DNA of 64,000 nucleotides from Evernia prunastri (lineage: Eukaryota > Ascomycota > Lecanoromycetes > Lecanorales > Parmeliaceae): assembly GCA_003184365.1 (NCBI GenBank), contig NKYR01000099.1:1-64000 (forward strand). The letters run 5' to 3'. Both the position numbers and the translations under genes were made by a program. Shown piece by piece: positions 43,081 through 54,359 of the stretch (the first letter of the stretch is position 1; each line of letters begins with the position of its first letter). The notes under the pieces are model-generated. The model made no database searches, was not told where the DNA came from, and saw only the letters and a list, made by a program, of their open reading frames with translations.

Positions 43081-45198
43081 ATGACCTCCCACCAGAACGG
43101 GCACCCCTTGCGCAATGGCTTGATCAACCAGGCGGGCAAGAAACGTCGCACTTCGGACGATCTGCCTTCTTTCTTGGGAGGTTACATACCTGTCCTACAG
43201 AGTGGTCCCGTTCAAGGACACCCTGCAAGTTCGAGACTGCCGACGCACGTGGATTGGAACCAAATATGGAGACGAGTGCTGGGAACAGCGGGGATGCTAC
43301 AATCATGGAGGCCCAGGGATCTGCTTGGCGTACCACTCACTTTGATCATAGTTTGGTGGGTGGTGCTGTGGTGGGGTGAAGAGGTCGTCTTCAGGCGCAG
43401 CGTGCAAGCCTGCGCCTGGAGTAACTGGGAAAGCTGGGTATGGCAGAGGGCTTCCCAAGACGTTTGATAGACGAGCTCACGCTGAACGGTTGTTTAGCCC
43501 GCTACATCGACTCCTCACCATGTCGTCCTCATCGCTGACCCTCAACTCGTCGATCCCCACACCTACCCAGGGCGTCCCTGGCCTCTTTCTACCTTCACAG
43601 TCCGCTACACTGACCTCTACATGCGCAAGTCATTCCAGCAAATCCAGAGTATCCTAGCTCCAAGCTCCGTCTTCTTCCTAGGTGATCTCTTTGACGGAGG
43701 ACGAGAGTGGTCAACGGGTGAAGGCGAAGGAGGGGAAAGCGTGGACAAGAGATGGAGAAGATACGATAGTCGATTCTGGCTGAAGGAGTACAAAAGGTTT
43801 GCCCGAATATTCTTCAATACTTGGCTGCGAGGTGGGCAGGGTCAGAATGATCGAAAGATGGTGGCAGGCCTTCCTGGTAATCATGACCTTGGGCTTGGGA
43901 ATGGTATACGATTACCCGTGAGACAGAGATTCCAGGCGTATTTCGGAAACGGAAACAGGATAGATGTTGTTGGCAATCATACATTCGTGTCTCTGGACAC
44001 GGTCTCTTTGAGCGCAAAGGGGCAAGCCAATCCGGCTACTGGCAGTCAGGGAATAGATGAATCGAACAAAGACATCTGGGGCCCGGTAGAACAATTCCTA
44101 CATACTACAAAAGGGGAGAAAGCTCGTACCATTGCTCGAGAGCTAAGGGTACGTCATGGGAAAGGCGAGAACGAAATGATGAACAGCGACGTTATAGAGC
44201 TCGAAGAACCTCGCGCCTGGACGATACCTCTGGACTTCGATCCCGTAAAGAATACAGACATACCTTCAGTCATCCTGACGCATGTACCACTATACCGAGC
44301 TCCAGGAACCCCTTGCGGACCTCTCCGCGAGCGCTATCCTCCATCCAAAACCGACAATGGCGAAGCGCCGGAAAAGGACGATGCGAATGCGATCGCCGTA
44401 CAGCAAGGTGTGCAGTATCAAAACGTCCTCACCCACGAAATATCGAAAGAATTGGTGGAGTTGGTGGGAGACGTATCTCACGTTTTCTCCGGTGATGATC
44501 ACGATTACTGCGATGTCATCCATCGGGGCTACACTTCCAAGAATGGGGGCATCAGAGAGGTGACTGTTAAGTCGATATCTTGGGCCATGGGCGTCCGCAA
44601 GCCTGGGTTCGTGTTGTTAAGCTTATGGAACCCCGTGGACGAGGAGGGAAAGGCTACCGGCCAAAATGCTATGAAAGCGTCCACAATACAGACCCATCTC
44701 TGCTTACTACCAGACCAGCTTTCGATCTTCATCCGGTACGCTTTACTACTGGCGTTCACGCTCGTCGCGCTGCTCGTTCGAGCGGTCAGAATCGCCTATG
44801 GTCCAACGTCAGCGACCAGCAACACCAATGGCTCCCTCCTGCCCCTCTCCAGGATGAAGCCATCCCACACGAAAGAGCAAGACACGTCCGCCCACGGCAG
44901 CTCCTCAAGTACCTCTTCCCAAAACGGCCTCGCTGTCAGACCATCAGCCGGACCCCGAAACGTCACGCCTGGGAGCGGATACGGCTACCAGCCTCCGACC
45001 GTCGAGGACGAGCCTGAGGACGAGGGTCCACAGGGGATCGCAGTGAATAGGGGATGGAACGACATTGCGTTAGACGAGCCTTCGCGACGAAAGCGGAGGA
45101 AAGGGCTGCTGGCGGTGTATGATGAGTTCAGATCGGGCGTGTTGAACGTGGGGGTTCTAGTCATGGTGTGGTATATATGGTTGCTATGGCATAGCTGA
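43081..45198 (+). CDS. CDC1: Cdc1/PGAP5-type metallophosphoesterase (2 exons)
   Basis: Exons 43081-43437 and 43498-45198 give 685 aa with a 60-nt intron. Splicing joins the N-terminal membrane helix region (LLGVPLTLIIVWWVVLWWGE) to HHVVLIADPQLVDPHTYPG, the first metal motif of Cdc1 proteins (DPQ in place of DxH). Then come VFFLGDLFDGGREW, the GNHDLG motif, VILTHVPLYR and VFSGDDHDYCDVI. The C-terminal third has two further membrane helices (IRYALLLAFTLVALLVRAV and VGVLVMVWYIWLLW) and a disordered linker. Family role: Mn2+-dependent removal of ethanolamine phosphate from GPI anchors in the ER/Golgi. The extra loop GEGEGGESVDKRWRR is an insertion in the metal region. Strong match by motif order. 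Confidence 0.92.
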
Positions 45199-45358
45199 CA
45201 AGAGTCACTGTTTTCATAGAGATAGTAATCCAGCCCAGCCGACATATCCAAAGGTCCAGCCCACCTTTCCAACTCAAGAAAGATCACCAGTATATGTATA
45301 TATACACACTCGCCCAACTACAGAGGTGTGAAAGGCTCTCGAAGCCTCTTCTCAACAC

Positions 45359-46400
45359 CTACTCACCAACCACATCGCCCAACCCCTTCGCAAGCCCCCC
45401 CGATCTCCTCCCCCGCTTAACATGAGCCTCAGCATGCCCATGCCCATGCCCCTGCCCCCTTGCATCTCCAACCCCCCTCCTCCCCACCGCCCCCTCGCCA
45501 TGAATGGTACACTCGACCGGGAAGAGCGCGGGGTCGAAATAGAAGTACCCGTCGCCGTCGGGCCAGACGATGGCGCCGCCGGAGTCGGTGCCCATGCAGT
45601 CGGTCCAGGGGGACGAGACGGCGGCGTCGGAGTCGAAGCCCGGGTTGGCGCAGTAGTTGTAGTCCGGGTGCTGCTGGCCCGCGGGGCAGGCGGCGAGGAT
45701 GTTGGAGGCGCAGCCGATTGGGGCGGGGGCGCCGATGAAGTTGGCGCCGTTGGCGAGGGTGCAGGTGATGCCGACTGAGAAGCCGTCGACTGTGTTTGGG
45801 TTAGTTTGTTTGTTGTGGTTGCGGGGGGGAGGAGGGAAGGTAGGGGAGGAGGAAGGAAGGGAGGGAGGACATACCGTACGAGACGTCGCAGCCGGGCTGA
45901 TCGCCGCTGGTGACGGGGTTGCACTCGACGAGGCAGTTGCCGGTCAGCATGGACCCGTCGCTGGCGATCTGGCCGATGTTGACGCGGCCGCCCGTGTCCC
46001 CGTTCGGGAAGCAGAAGCTGCTCTTGTCGCTCAGGTTACCGCTCTCGTCGCCGAAGGACCCCCCGACGTAGTACTCGTGGCCGAGGTCGCCGGAGAAGTT
46101 GATGGCGAAGCCGTCGCAGCCGCTGGAGGAGGAGCCGCCGGAAGGCGACGACGACGGGCTGGACCCGGCCGAGGAGGCTGCGGCGGGAGCGGTGGTGGTG
46201 GGTGATGCGTTTTCCGGCGTGGTTGTGGCGGTGGTTGTCGTTGTCGTTGTCGTTGGGGAAGGGTTCCAGCCGTGGTGGGACCAGGCGCCGTTTGTGGGAT
46301 CGGGCGCGGGACCAAAGTCGGAAGGGCGGTGCGCGGCGAGGATTTGGGAGGGGGCTGCGAGCGCGACGAGCAGGAGGGCGAGTTTGTGAGTGGACTTCAT
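45359..46400 (-). CDS. Secreted Ser/Thr-rich protein with a cysteine-rich C-terminal domain (2 exons)
   Basis: Exons 46400-45875 and 45789-45359 give 318 aa; the intron is 85 nt. The ATG at 46400 gives a clear signal peptide (MKSTHKLALLLVALAAPSQI, cut near AAH); an ATG at 46460 in the same frame is less likely. Residues 40-110 form a Thr- then Ser-rich linker that should be O-glycosylated. The C-terminal half is a Cys-containing domain: SGCDGFAINFSGDLGHEYYV, CFPNGDTGGRVNIGQIASD, NCLVECNPVTSGDQPGCDVS, then DGFSVGITCTLANGANFIG, IGCASNILAACPAGQQHPDY and GGAIVWPDGDGYFYFDPALF. The VGITCTLxNG...GCxxxIxxxCP spacing is reminiscent of thaumatin-like folds but not decisive. It is likely a wall-associated or extracellular protein. 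The His/Gly-rich tail is unusual. Confidence 0.75.
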
Positions 46401-47718
46401 GTTGAGGGAATGGTCAAATGCAAAAAATTGAATAGGAAAGGAGAGAATGGTGGGCGTCAATCGCAGCGTCTAGCTGTCTGTCTTGGGTAAAGAAGGATAT
46501 ATATGATTGATAACTTCAAAAGAATGACTGGGAAGCTCCTCACTGAGGGTGTAGCAGCAGAACCTGCTCAGATACCAGAGGGGTTTGTTGAGTTATATAT
46601 ACAGCATGGAAACACTCGAGTCTGACTCACTACCATATCCTGAAATCTCAAAAGCCATGAGGACGCACCAGGGAAATCCGGCAACATGGCCGAGTTGGAA
46701 GTCCTCCTTGTCGCTCGAAAATACCACTCTCGGGAGCAGCAGTTGGGACGTTGACTTTCGCACCAGGCACCATCGTTGGTACGTTCGTTTCAACTATATC
46801 GCACCCAAAACAAAGGAAGCATTAATCTCCGCCTCCACTACCATCGGCTCGGGCCAGCGAAACATGGGTTCTCAGCGCTCGCCAATTTCCAAGTGCGAGC
46901 TCGAAAGGAACAAGACACAGCGTGGTGCAAAAAAGGGGGTGTATCACCTAGAGTACCATTTGACGAGCATATCCCGGGAAGTTTCATAGACTTCCAAAAC
47001 TCTATAGCACTTATCATCCGATTGACCCGGCGATCTCAACGATTCAATCTGACGCTACTTTTTCATATTCATATTATGGCATAAGATTGAAACAGCTGTA
47101 CAGGGAGGGTTGGTCTTGTGGTCTCAGGCCTCAGGCTTCTCGGCAGCATTATATATACAGTGTTCGAGGGGAGTAAGCGGCCAGATTTCAGTGTTACTGA
47201 AGCACGTAAACCGTGACAACATTGGATTGGATGGATAGAGTACGTAAAAGATATTACTGTTTAGGAAATTGAAAAGGAGCAGGAGAATCAGATAGAGTGT
47301 CAAAGGCTGTTGGCAACAAGGATGCTTGCCGCTGGCGGTAGAAAACCCAGCCCGGCCCAGCCGCCAGAACGCCATGATCTCACGGGGCTCAAGGGCTCCC
47401 GGCTCAAGGAATGTCACAATCTGCATTCTGCACGTAATATAAAGAAAGGTCGCAAAGACAGGTCTCCTAGATAGAATCATTGCCAGGATCAAGTTTCTGA
47501 CTTGTCAGTGAAATATCAGGCTATGAAGTTAGGATGTGCATTTGAATACTTGAGTCTGCAAGGCAGCGCGTCCCTCAGCGCTCCACAAGAATTGAGAAGC
47601 CCTCCACATGTTGTCGATACATTGGTTCTCTATCCTGGCTGCACCTCATAATCGTACGGCCACGTAGACTTCTAACTTTTGCCGCAGCTTTGTCCTATTC
47701 TCCATCCCCAACCCAGCC
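46401..47718. other. Spacer between the secreted-protein gene and PCNA
   Basis: About 1.3 kb. Proximal part is the promoter of the secreted-protein gene; the rest is the 3' flank of PCNA. ORFs on either strand (46585-46989, 47124-47492) have no supporting motif. Confidence 0.5.
46494..46508 (-). promoter_or_regulatory. TATA-like element upstream of the secreted-protein gene
   Basis: CATATATATCC-like sequence on the minus strand, about 95-105 bases before the ATG at 46400, a plausible core promoter position. Assigned by position only. Confidence 0.35.
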
Positions 47719-48709
47719 TCATTCCTCGTCACCAATCTAAATACCGGATCAGCTTGTACCGGAAGTGGGTAGGACAGAACATCTCACCTTGGGAGCTAGG
47801 TAGAATCTCAAATAGCTGTTGGATGCTAAACCGTACTCAACGAGCAACGGCACCTCGTTAGACAGACACAACTTGACTGTGCTTGAGAGACCGCTGGCTT
47901 TGCAGAAATTGACGAGGTACTTGAGGGAGAAGGTCAGCGCAACAGGTTCCGAGAGGGCGATATCGACGTTGAGATCTGGTTTCTCCACGTTGGTATGGCT
48001 TCGAAGGGTGACGGCCCCATTGCCAATGTCGCCTGAGCAGGAGAACTTGACGCCGTCCTTTGTAGCTTCGATGGCAACTTCAAGACAAATCAGCAGGATG
48101 AAACACATCGTGCCGCACGTGTCACTGTACCTGACTCCGACAACGCTATTAGATCCCTACAGATCTTCTGAAATTCCGCCGAAGGCATTGTGATCGTAGC
48201 CGCGTACTCAGTCTCAGGTATACCCAAGTGCTCTTGGTCGATATCCATGAGCTTGATATCATACTCGCTCAGCCTATCACTTTCGCTGCTCTCGAATACC
48301 AAGTTCACAACGTCCGGCGCATCTTCCGCCTTCAACGTCAATATGTCTTCATTTTGCGCGCATCGTAGCACCTTCATAAGCGAGGTGAGATTGATGCCCA
48401 AGGCGATATTGCGGTCGCAGCGGAAAGGGGAAAAGGATTCGGCTTTGAGCATCATGGAGACGAGAGCGACGTGGGAATTATCCATGGCTTGGAGAGCGAC
48501 GCCGGAGTCATTGCAATCAAAGTTGCAGTCTTGCACGAGGTCTTTGATGGCGTCCACAACCTAGAGGCGGCTTAAGTATATACGCAAATGCCGGGACAAG
48601 TATAACCTACCTTCTTCAGCAGGTTCGCCTGCTCCAACCTGGCTTCAAGCACTGTGACATGTCGTCAGCGTACCGAGTGATGAAAGACTGAGATCGGAAG
48701 CCACATACT
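47719..48709 (-). CDS. Proliferating cell nuclear antigen (5 exons, start codon split by an intron)
   Basis: Exons 48709, 48651-48611, 48560-48131, 48077-47788 and 47736-47719 add to 780 nt, 259 aa, the usual PCNA length. Only the A of ATG lies in exon 1; TG opens exon 2 (then LEARLEQANLLKK). Core sequence: VVDAIKDLVQDCNFDCNDSG, VALQAMDNSHVALVSMMLKA, FRCDRNIALGINLTSLMKVL, the interdomain linker region DIDQEHLGIPETEYA, and IEATKDGVKFSCSGDIGNGA. By count the Lys in ATKDGVKF is residue 164, the site modified by ubiquitin or SUMO in other eukaryotes. The tail LRFYLAPK is joined by a 51-nt intron to IGDEE. PCNA is the trimeric sliding clamp for DNA polymerases and repair in the nucleus. It shares a promoter with the histidine kinase. 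Confidence 0.95.
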
Positions 48710-49279
48710 CTTGTTGAACAGCCGAGTATTCCTAATTCGAAAGGAGGATCAATTCGCTACAATTGACACGTTAGTCTGGACAGACTGTCAGATGCTGGAA
48801 TACATACTATGACAGTCTGCTACCTTGAAGACGATAAGGCAGGTTGGGACGTGCAGTTCGCTCTCAGAGTGGTTGATTTTGGTGTTTGTCTGCTTCGCGA
48901 TCTTTCGCGCCGAATCACGCTAAGATAAAGTGCGGAGATAAAGGCGGGTATAAGGTAAGCTGCGACGTCACGAGTAAACAAACATCAATAGGATTGCATA
49001 AGCAAGAGCTCCTGGCAAGAATGAAGCATACGTATAGAGAAAATAGCAATGGCGACCTTTCGCCGGATCCAACCTTCAAATCTGCAAAAGCCCCCTTGAA
49101 GACACGGTGGATGTGTAACGGGCCACCCTATATATCTTACAACGCTGTTTTCCCTTGCATTTCTTAAGCTACTTCACGCTTTGCAGCAGCCCACGCGCCA
49201 GTAATCTCTGGCTTCTACCTAGACAGCTTACACCTACACAGAACGCCGGTAGAGGGCGCACGCAACCGTCATCATAATC
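48710..49279. other. Divergent promoter region, PCNA and hybrid histidine kinase
   Basis: About 570 bases between opposite coding starts, including PCNA 5' UTR sequence. No ORF is supported here. Confidence 0.5.
48894..48910. promoter_or_regulatory. Two CGCG-core sites (MBF/E2F-like) between PCNA and the histidine kinase
   Basis: TTCGCGA (48894-48900) and TTTCGCGC (48903-48910) lie about 190 bases upstream of the PCNA start. TTTCGCGC fits the E2F consensus TTTSSCGC and contains the CGCG core bound by fungal MBF (Mbp1-type) factors that drive G1/S genes. PCNA is a classic target of such factors. The sites are seen; the regulator is inferred. Confidence 0.5.
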
Positions 49280-52200
49280 ATGCCCTCGACCACTCACCCT
49301 AAATCTCCACCAGAGTCACCATCTGTACATCCGATAGAATTACCTTCCTATCCCATCTTGAAGAAGTCATTATCAGGGGCCAAACTTGAAGCGCGACCTG
49401 TTCTCCCTCGGACCAGAAGTCGATCTGATGCCTGGAGTCAGCCCCCAATAGGCTTCCGACGTGACAGTGACCCACGTATCCATACAAGCACTCACTGCTG
49501 GCAATGTGGTGCTGCTCTGCTCTCCCAGATGGCCCCATTTCAGAATAAAGTTCCATCTTCGTCGCATCCAAACGGTTATCCTCTGCCTTCTCCACCGGAA
49601 CCTGTTGAAGCGCAAGAACCCCCAGTATCCATCATCAACCACCCCGATACGCCTGCCAAATCGGACGCCACATCTTCACTTTCCCAAACGGACAAGCTCA
49701 TGCGGATGAAAGATGCCATGCTTGACGCAACAGACATACCTGTCATCGCCCTGTGGCACGATGAAACGCTAGCCGTACCCAACAAAGCAATAGCTCGGAT
49801 GATGCACTTCGATACAGATCCATTAACCGATAACGCAGGTGATGTAATTTCCCGCTATAGGGTCTTCACGGAGGATTTTGACCGGGAAATGGAGCAGCAC
49901 GAATTCCCCATTGTCAAGCTTTGCCGGTCTCGGCAGCCTTCTCCCAGACACAGGGTTGGAATCATAGATTCCCAATCGAGGCAAAAAGTTCTCGAGGTTC
50001 TCGGCCAGTGCATATACGACGAAAAAACAGGCGAATATCAAGCGGCCGTCTGTGCATTCAAGGATGTGACATGGTACACAGACTTGCTCAAGATGCACAG
50101 CCAACAGAACGAACAGAATGAACAGCAATTCCAACTAATATGTGAAACGTTACCCCAATTGGTATGTAGTCTGAAACGGCTGTTGCCTAGGGATCTAGGA
50201 CAGACACTGATATCTGATAAAAGCTATGGACTACTACCTCAGAGGGACGACCAGGTATGGATACCAGTCCCTTGGTTGACTTCCTGAGCTCACGCACCAT
50301 AAGACTACTATTCTCCCTCATGGTACGATTACACAGGTTTGACCGCCGATCAATCGATCGGGATGCCTGCGGATCGGCTGCCGTTGCATCCCGAAGATCT
50401 GACTCAAGCCCCCAAAAGGTGGACACATTGCCTCACAACAGGCGAAGATTATGTGGCAGAATTTCGTCTCAGGAGGCATGATGGTGCATGGCGCTGGTAT
50501 GTGTAAAGTTGATACCAGAATCTGGGTCCCAAGACATGTTTTGGGGGCAGATCTGACGATCTGTTCTACTATTTTGGTTCCGAAATGATTTAAATGAGCT
50601 TGGAACTTGTCTGATAACGAAAGGCTGACACAGAAAATTTTATAGGATGCAGTCCAGAGGCTCGCCGTTGCGGGATAAATCTGGAAAGATTGTGAAATGG
50701 TTTGGATCTTATACAGACATCCATGACCTGGTCGAAGCCCGTCAGGAAGCAAAGAATACCCGAGAACAATTCCTCAACGTGATCAAACATTCAAAGGTTA
50801 CTATTTGGGCAATCGACCGGGATCATACCATCACATTCCTTGAAGGTGACCTCATGTGGCAGGATGAAACCGCAGCACTCAAGAGAGCAGCCATTGGGAA
50901 AAATGTCTTCCAGTACTTCAACGGAAATCGAGACAAGAAAGATTGGGACATGTTTGCGGAACTGATTCAGTCAATTTTGGACGGCAAAGTCAAGGAGTGG
51001 AGCGGTGAACACCGGATAGAGGGCAAGAACCGGTGGTATAGGACACAATTTGCTCCAATCCCGAATACGAGTAAGGACGGCGGAGGACACGACGAAAAGG
51101 TTATTGATGGGCTGATTGCAATCAGCATGGATGTGACCGAAATCAAAGAGAGAGATGACAAGCTGCAATCCCAGGAAATGGAGAATATCAGATTGTCGAC
51201 CGCTGAGCATGCTGCCAAAGAAGCAAGCAAACTTAAAAGTCAGTTCTTGGCCAACATGTCACACGAGATTCGTACACCAATTGCAGGGGTCATCGGCATG
51301 ACAGAGCTCCTATTAGATACAGACCTCGACAAGGAACAGCAAGAATTTACTGAGAGCATCCAACGTTCTGCTAATGGTCTGTTGACTGTCATCAACGATG
51401 TTTTGGATCTCTCCAAAGTCGAGTCGGGGAGATTGGATATTGAAGAGATTCCATTTTCACTGTCGGTTGTGATTCAAGACGTCTGCAAAATGCTGTCTTT
51501 TGCCGCAGAGAAGAAGAACATTAGCTTCGAAAGCGATATCCAGGAAGGAATAGAGCAGAACCTAGTAGTGATAGGGGATCCAGGACGCGTACGGCAGATA
51601 CTCACCAATTTATTGACCAATAGCATCAAGTTCACGTCAGAAGGATACGTAAAACTGACCGTTGCAGTTCAAAAAGAGACAAGTGAGTTGATCGAAGTTC
51701 TCTTTACCGTGGAGGACACTGGTATTGGAATTGAAGAGGAGGTACAGAAACGGCTTTTTAAGCCCTTCAGTCAAGCCGATTCCAGTACGGCTCGAAGGTT
51801 TGGGGGAACCGGACTCGGATTGACCATCAGTAAAAACGTACGAATGGTCTTTCTCTCAGCACCTACGGCGTAAAATCGCTGACAACTTTTAGCTCGTAGG
51901 CCTAATGCATGGCGATATCAACTTGAGATCGGAGCTCGGACAAGGCACAACCACCACCTTTTGGATACCATTCAACAAGACGCAAGCTACAAAGCTTGAT
52001 TCGCATATGTCAAAAAACAGATATCTTTCTGCCCCGCAAAATGTCGTTGAGAATGCCCTGCAGAATCTACCTAGTCATTTTATTCGCAGGACTGGCAGTG
52101 GCTCTGGAGCGATGACCCCTGAAGAAGAACCAGTCCAGGGTCCAGTCCAACAGGAAGTCGACCGTAAGAGTGTTCATGTTTTGGTTGTGGAGGATAAGTA

Positions 52201-53352
52201 AGTTGGAATCCCATCCATCTCTCGCGGACTCTTTTGTGTCCACGAACAAGTTTGCTGACTTGCAATTTCCAGTGCTGTAAACCAGCAAATCGCTCTTAAA
52301 ACGATCAGAAAATTTGGATTCTCCGTTAATGCAGTGTGGAATGGCAAGGAGGCACTCGACTATCTGTTAGAAGCTCCCAGCACGACTCACCCAAAACCGG
52401 ATATCATCCTCATGGATTGCCAGATGCCTGTCCTCGACGGATATCGAGCGACCCATCTCATCCGTCATCATAGCCCTTACTCAGCCATCGCTAGCATAAG
52501 GACCCTACCCATAGTAGCTATGACGGCTTCGGCCATTCAAGGCGACAAGGAAAAGTGCACTCAAGCAGGCATGGTACGTACATTTGTGCGCTCAACTAGG
52601 CGCCAACCCCCCTCTTTTAGCACTTTATTTCCCACCACAAGGCCTGCATCGCGAGAACGAGGCTTATGCTATTCCCCGAACCTGTCTTATATCTCAAGAT
52701 ATTGCTCCGGGAAGAGATGCTGATGCCAGACTTTACGTAGGATGACTACCTCGCCAAGCCTGTCAGAGGGAAGACGCTGGAGGATATGCTTCTCAAATGG
52801 GCTGTCGAAGGCAAAAACAAGTCTCGTCTCCGCGAAGCGTTTGGAGCTCCTCACATCGACAACGATAGCATCTGCACTGCGTCCAGCTCTGCCCCTACCA
52901 GTGATGGCCCCGAGCGTTCTCCAAATAGGGAACATGATCAAACACCTGCGGTTTCGAGAGGCCCCACAGCAACTGATCATGGAAAGAGCAAAGCCATAAA
53001 GCACCAGCTTGTGTCTGAAGAACAAGCCATCATCCTTCGCGACGAAAAGCTCATGGCAGCCAGTATCCCCCAAAGCATCTCCCTGCCTCCGACCCCCTCA
53101 TCGCTCCGGATCAAGCTCCCGACTCCTGCGCTTACGGTTGAGAACATGGCCCTCCTGAGCCGCGAATTTGAGGTCAATCCTTTCGATCTCCTCAACTTCG
53201 ATGCGGCCAAGAATGACGATTCAGACAGCGATGGATCGACTAAGCGGCACAGTTCGCCGGAAGAAGAAGGCGTCTTTCGATTCCAACCACGGATTGAGTT
53301 GACTCGCAATACAAGCAGTCAAGTCACGCTAAAAGCCGGCGAGAAGGGGTAG
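49280..53352 (+). CDS. Hybrid histidine kinase with PAS domains (7 exons)
   Basis: Exons 49280-50161, 50224-50254, 50304-50496, 50646-51837, 51893-52197, 52273-52573 and 52741-53352 sum to 3516 nt (1171 aa). A 31-base microexon encodes LWTTTSEGRP. Order: disordered head (1-130); a PAS-like segment (DATDIPVIALWHDETLAVPN); PAS/PAC (SWYDYTGLTADQSIG, EDYVAEFRLRRHDGAWRWM, WFGSYTDIHDL); a further PAS (VTIWAIDRDHTITFLEGDL); HisKA with phospho-His in FLANMSHEIRTPIAGVIGMT; HATPase with NLLTNSIKFTSEG, VEDTGIGIEEEV and FGGTGLGLTISKN; REC with VHVLVVEDNAVNQQ, phospho-Asp in IILMDCQMPVLDGYRATH, and DDYLAKPVRG. The C-terminal 180 residues are disordered. It feeds a phosphorelay that usually ends at Ypd1 and Skn7 or Ssk1. 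Exact class not assigned. Confidence 0.9.
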
Positions 53353-54359
53353 TACATGTCGTGTTTTGGTTGGCGCTGGTGGCTTGTCATGCTCTTTCTA
53401 ATTTTAACTGTGCGGACGGTAGATACCCAACTTAGCCATAGAAATTCGGAATATTCGTCCTTTGAACGCTCCAATGTTCCGAGAGCAGTAGATCACATGG
53501 GTGGCAGTAGTTTGGGATGCTCCCCCCGTCGAACGTTCAAGATGTAGGGAAAACCGTCTCCCTCTTATTCCGCACTCACGGACATGTCCTCCCTGAACGC
53601 GACCGCAGCACGGAGGAGGAAGGAGAGCCCCTGAGCTCTTTCGTAGCGATATGGGATTCGTTCTCTTAAAACCGGAACCGGAACCGGAACCGGAACCAGA
53701 ACCAGAACCAGAACCAGGAAAACAGCAATAGTGAGGTATGTATGGGATGCATACATTGCGTAACCCTTTTTGGGGCAGCGGACAGGACTCGAATACCGAA
53801 CGACAATATCGGACGAAAATACGAGCACCGAACGAGAGAAATACGCAAAGATACCCAAACTGTTCGGTTTGTACCGGTTTGTTGGAAGACAAGAACGAAA
53901 AGACAAGAACGAAAAGAGAACGAAAAAGAAAGAAAAAGAAAAAAGAAAAAGAAAACGAAAAAGAAAGCGAAAACGAAAGGAACGAGAGGAAGGAACCCTC
54001 GCGTGTGCGCAGGTAGATAGATCGATGGATCCTCTGATCGGGCCCGCGTCACACGATGGAAACGGCTGCTGGTTTTGGGGGAAAGGAAAGGGTAGCTTGT
54101 AGCTGGGTGTTGTGGGTTGTGGTTGTGGTTGTGGTTGTTGGTAGCGGTGGATGGATGGGTGGGTGGATGGGGGGATGGAAGGCTAGAAGGGTAAATGAAT
54201 GGATGGATGAATACATGGATGAAAAGAAGGTAGGATCATGAATTGATTCGAGCGAGCGAGCGAGCGGGTTCTCTACAACGATTATTGTCATCGTCCGACT
54301 TTTAAAGATGTCAACTCAGACATCCCTCCCCAGCTCGTCGCAACCGTCCCGCACCCGGT
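53353..54359. repeat. Low-complexity block between histidine kinase and dehydrogenase genes
   Basis: Contains, in order, (ACCGGA)n/(ACCAGA)n at about 53670-53717, a long A/G purine tract at about 53885-54000, GTTGTG and GGATGGAT/GGGTGGAT repeats at about 54110-54215, and (GAGC)n at 54250-54267. ORFs on both strands are translations of these repeats. The two flanking genes converge here. Confidence 0.8.

Noticed and set aside
45422..46205. Plus-strand ORFs opposite the secreted-protein gene
   Set aside because: Val/Gly/Ala-rich mirror translations of a GC-rich coding strand that has a signal peptide and a clean intron.
53670..53717. ACCGGA/ACCAGA repeat as a telomere-like or CRISPR-like array
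   Set aside because: Units are six bases with no spacers and do not match the fungal telomere repeat TTAGGG; it is a simple minisatellite.
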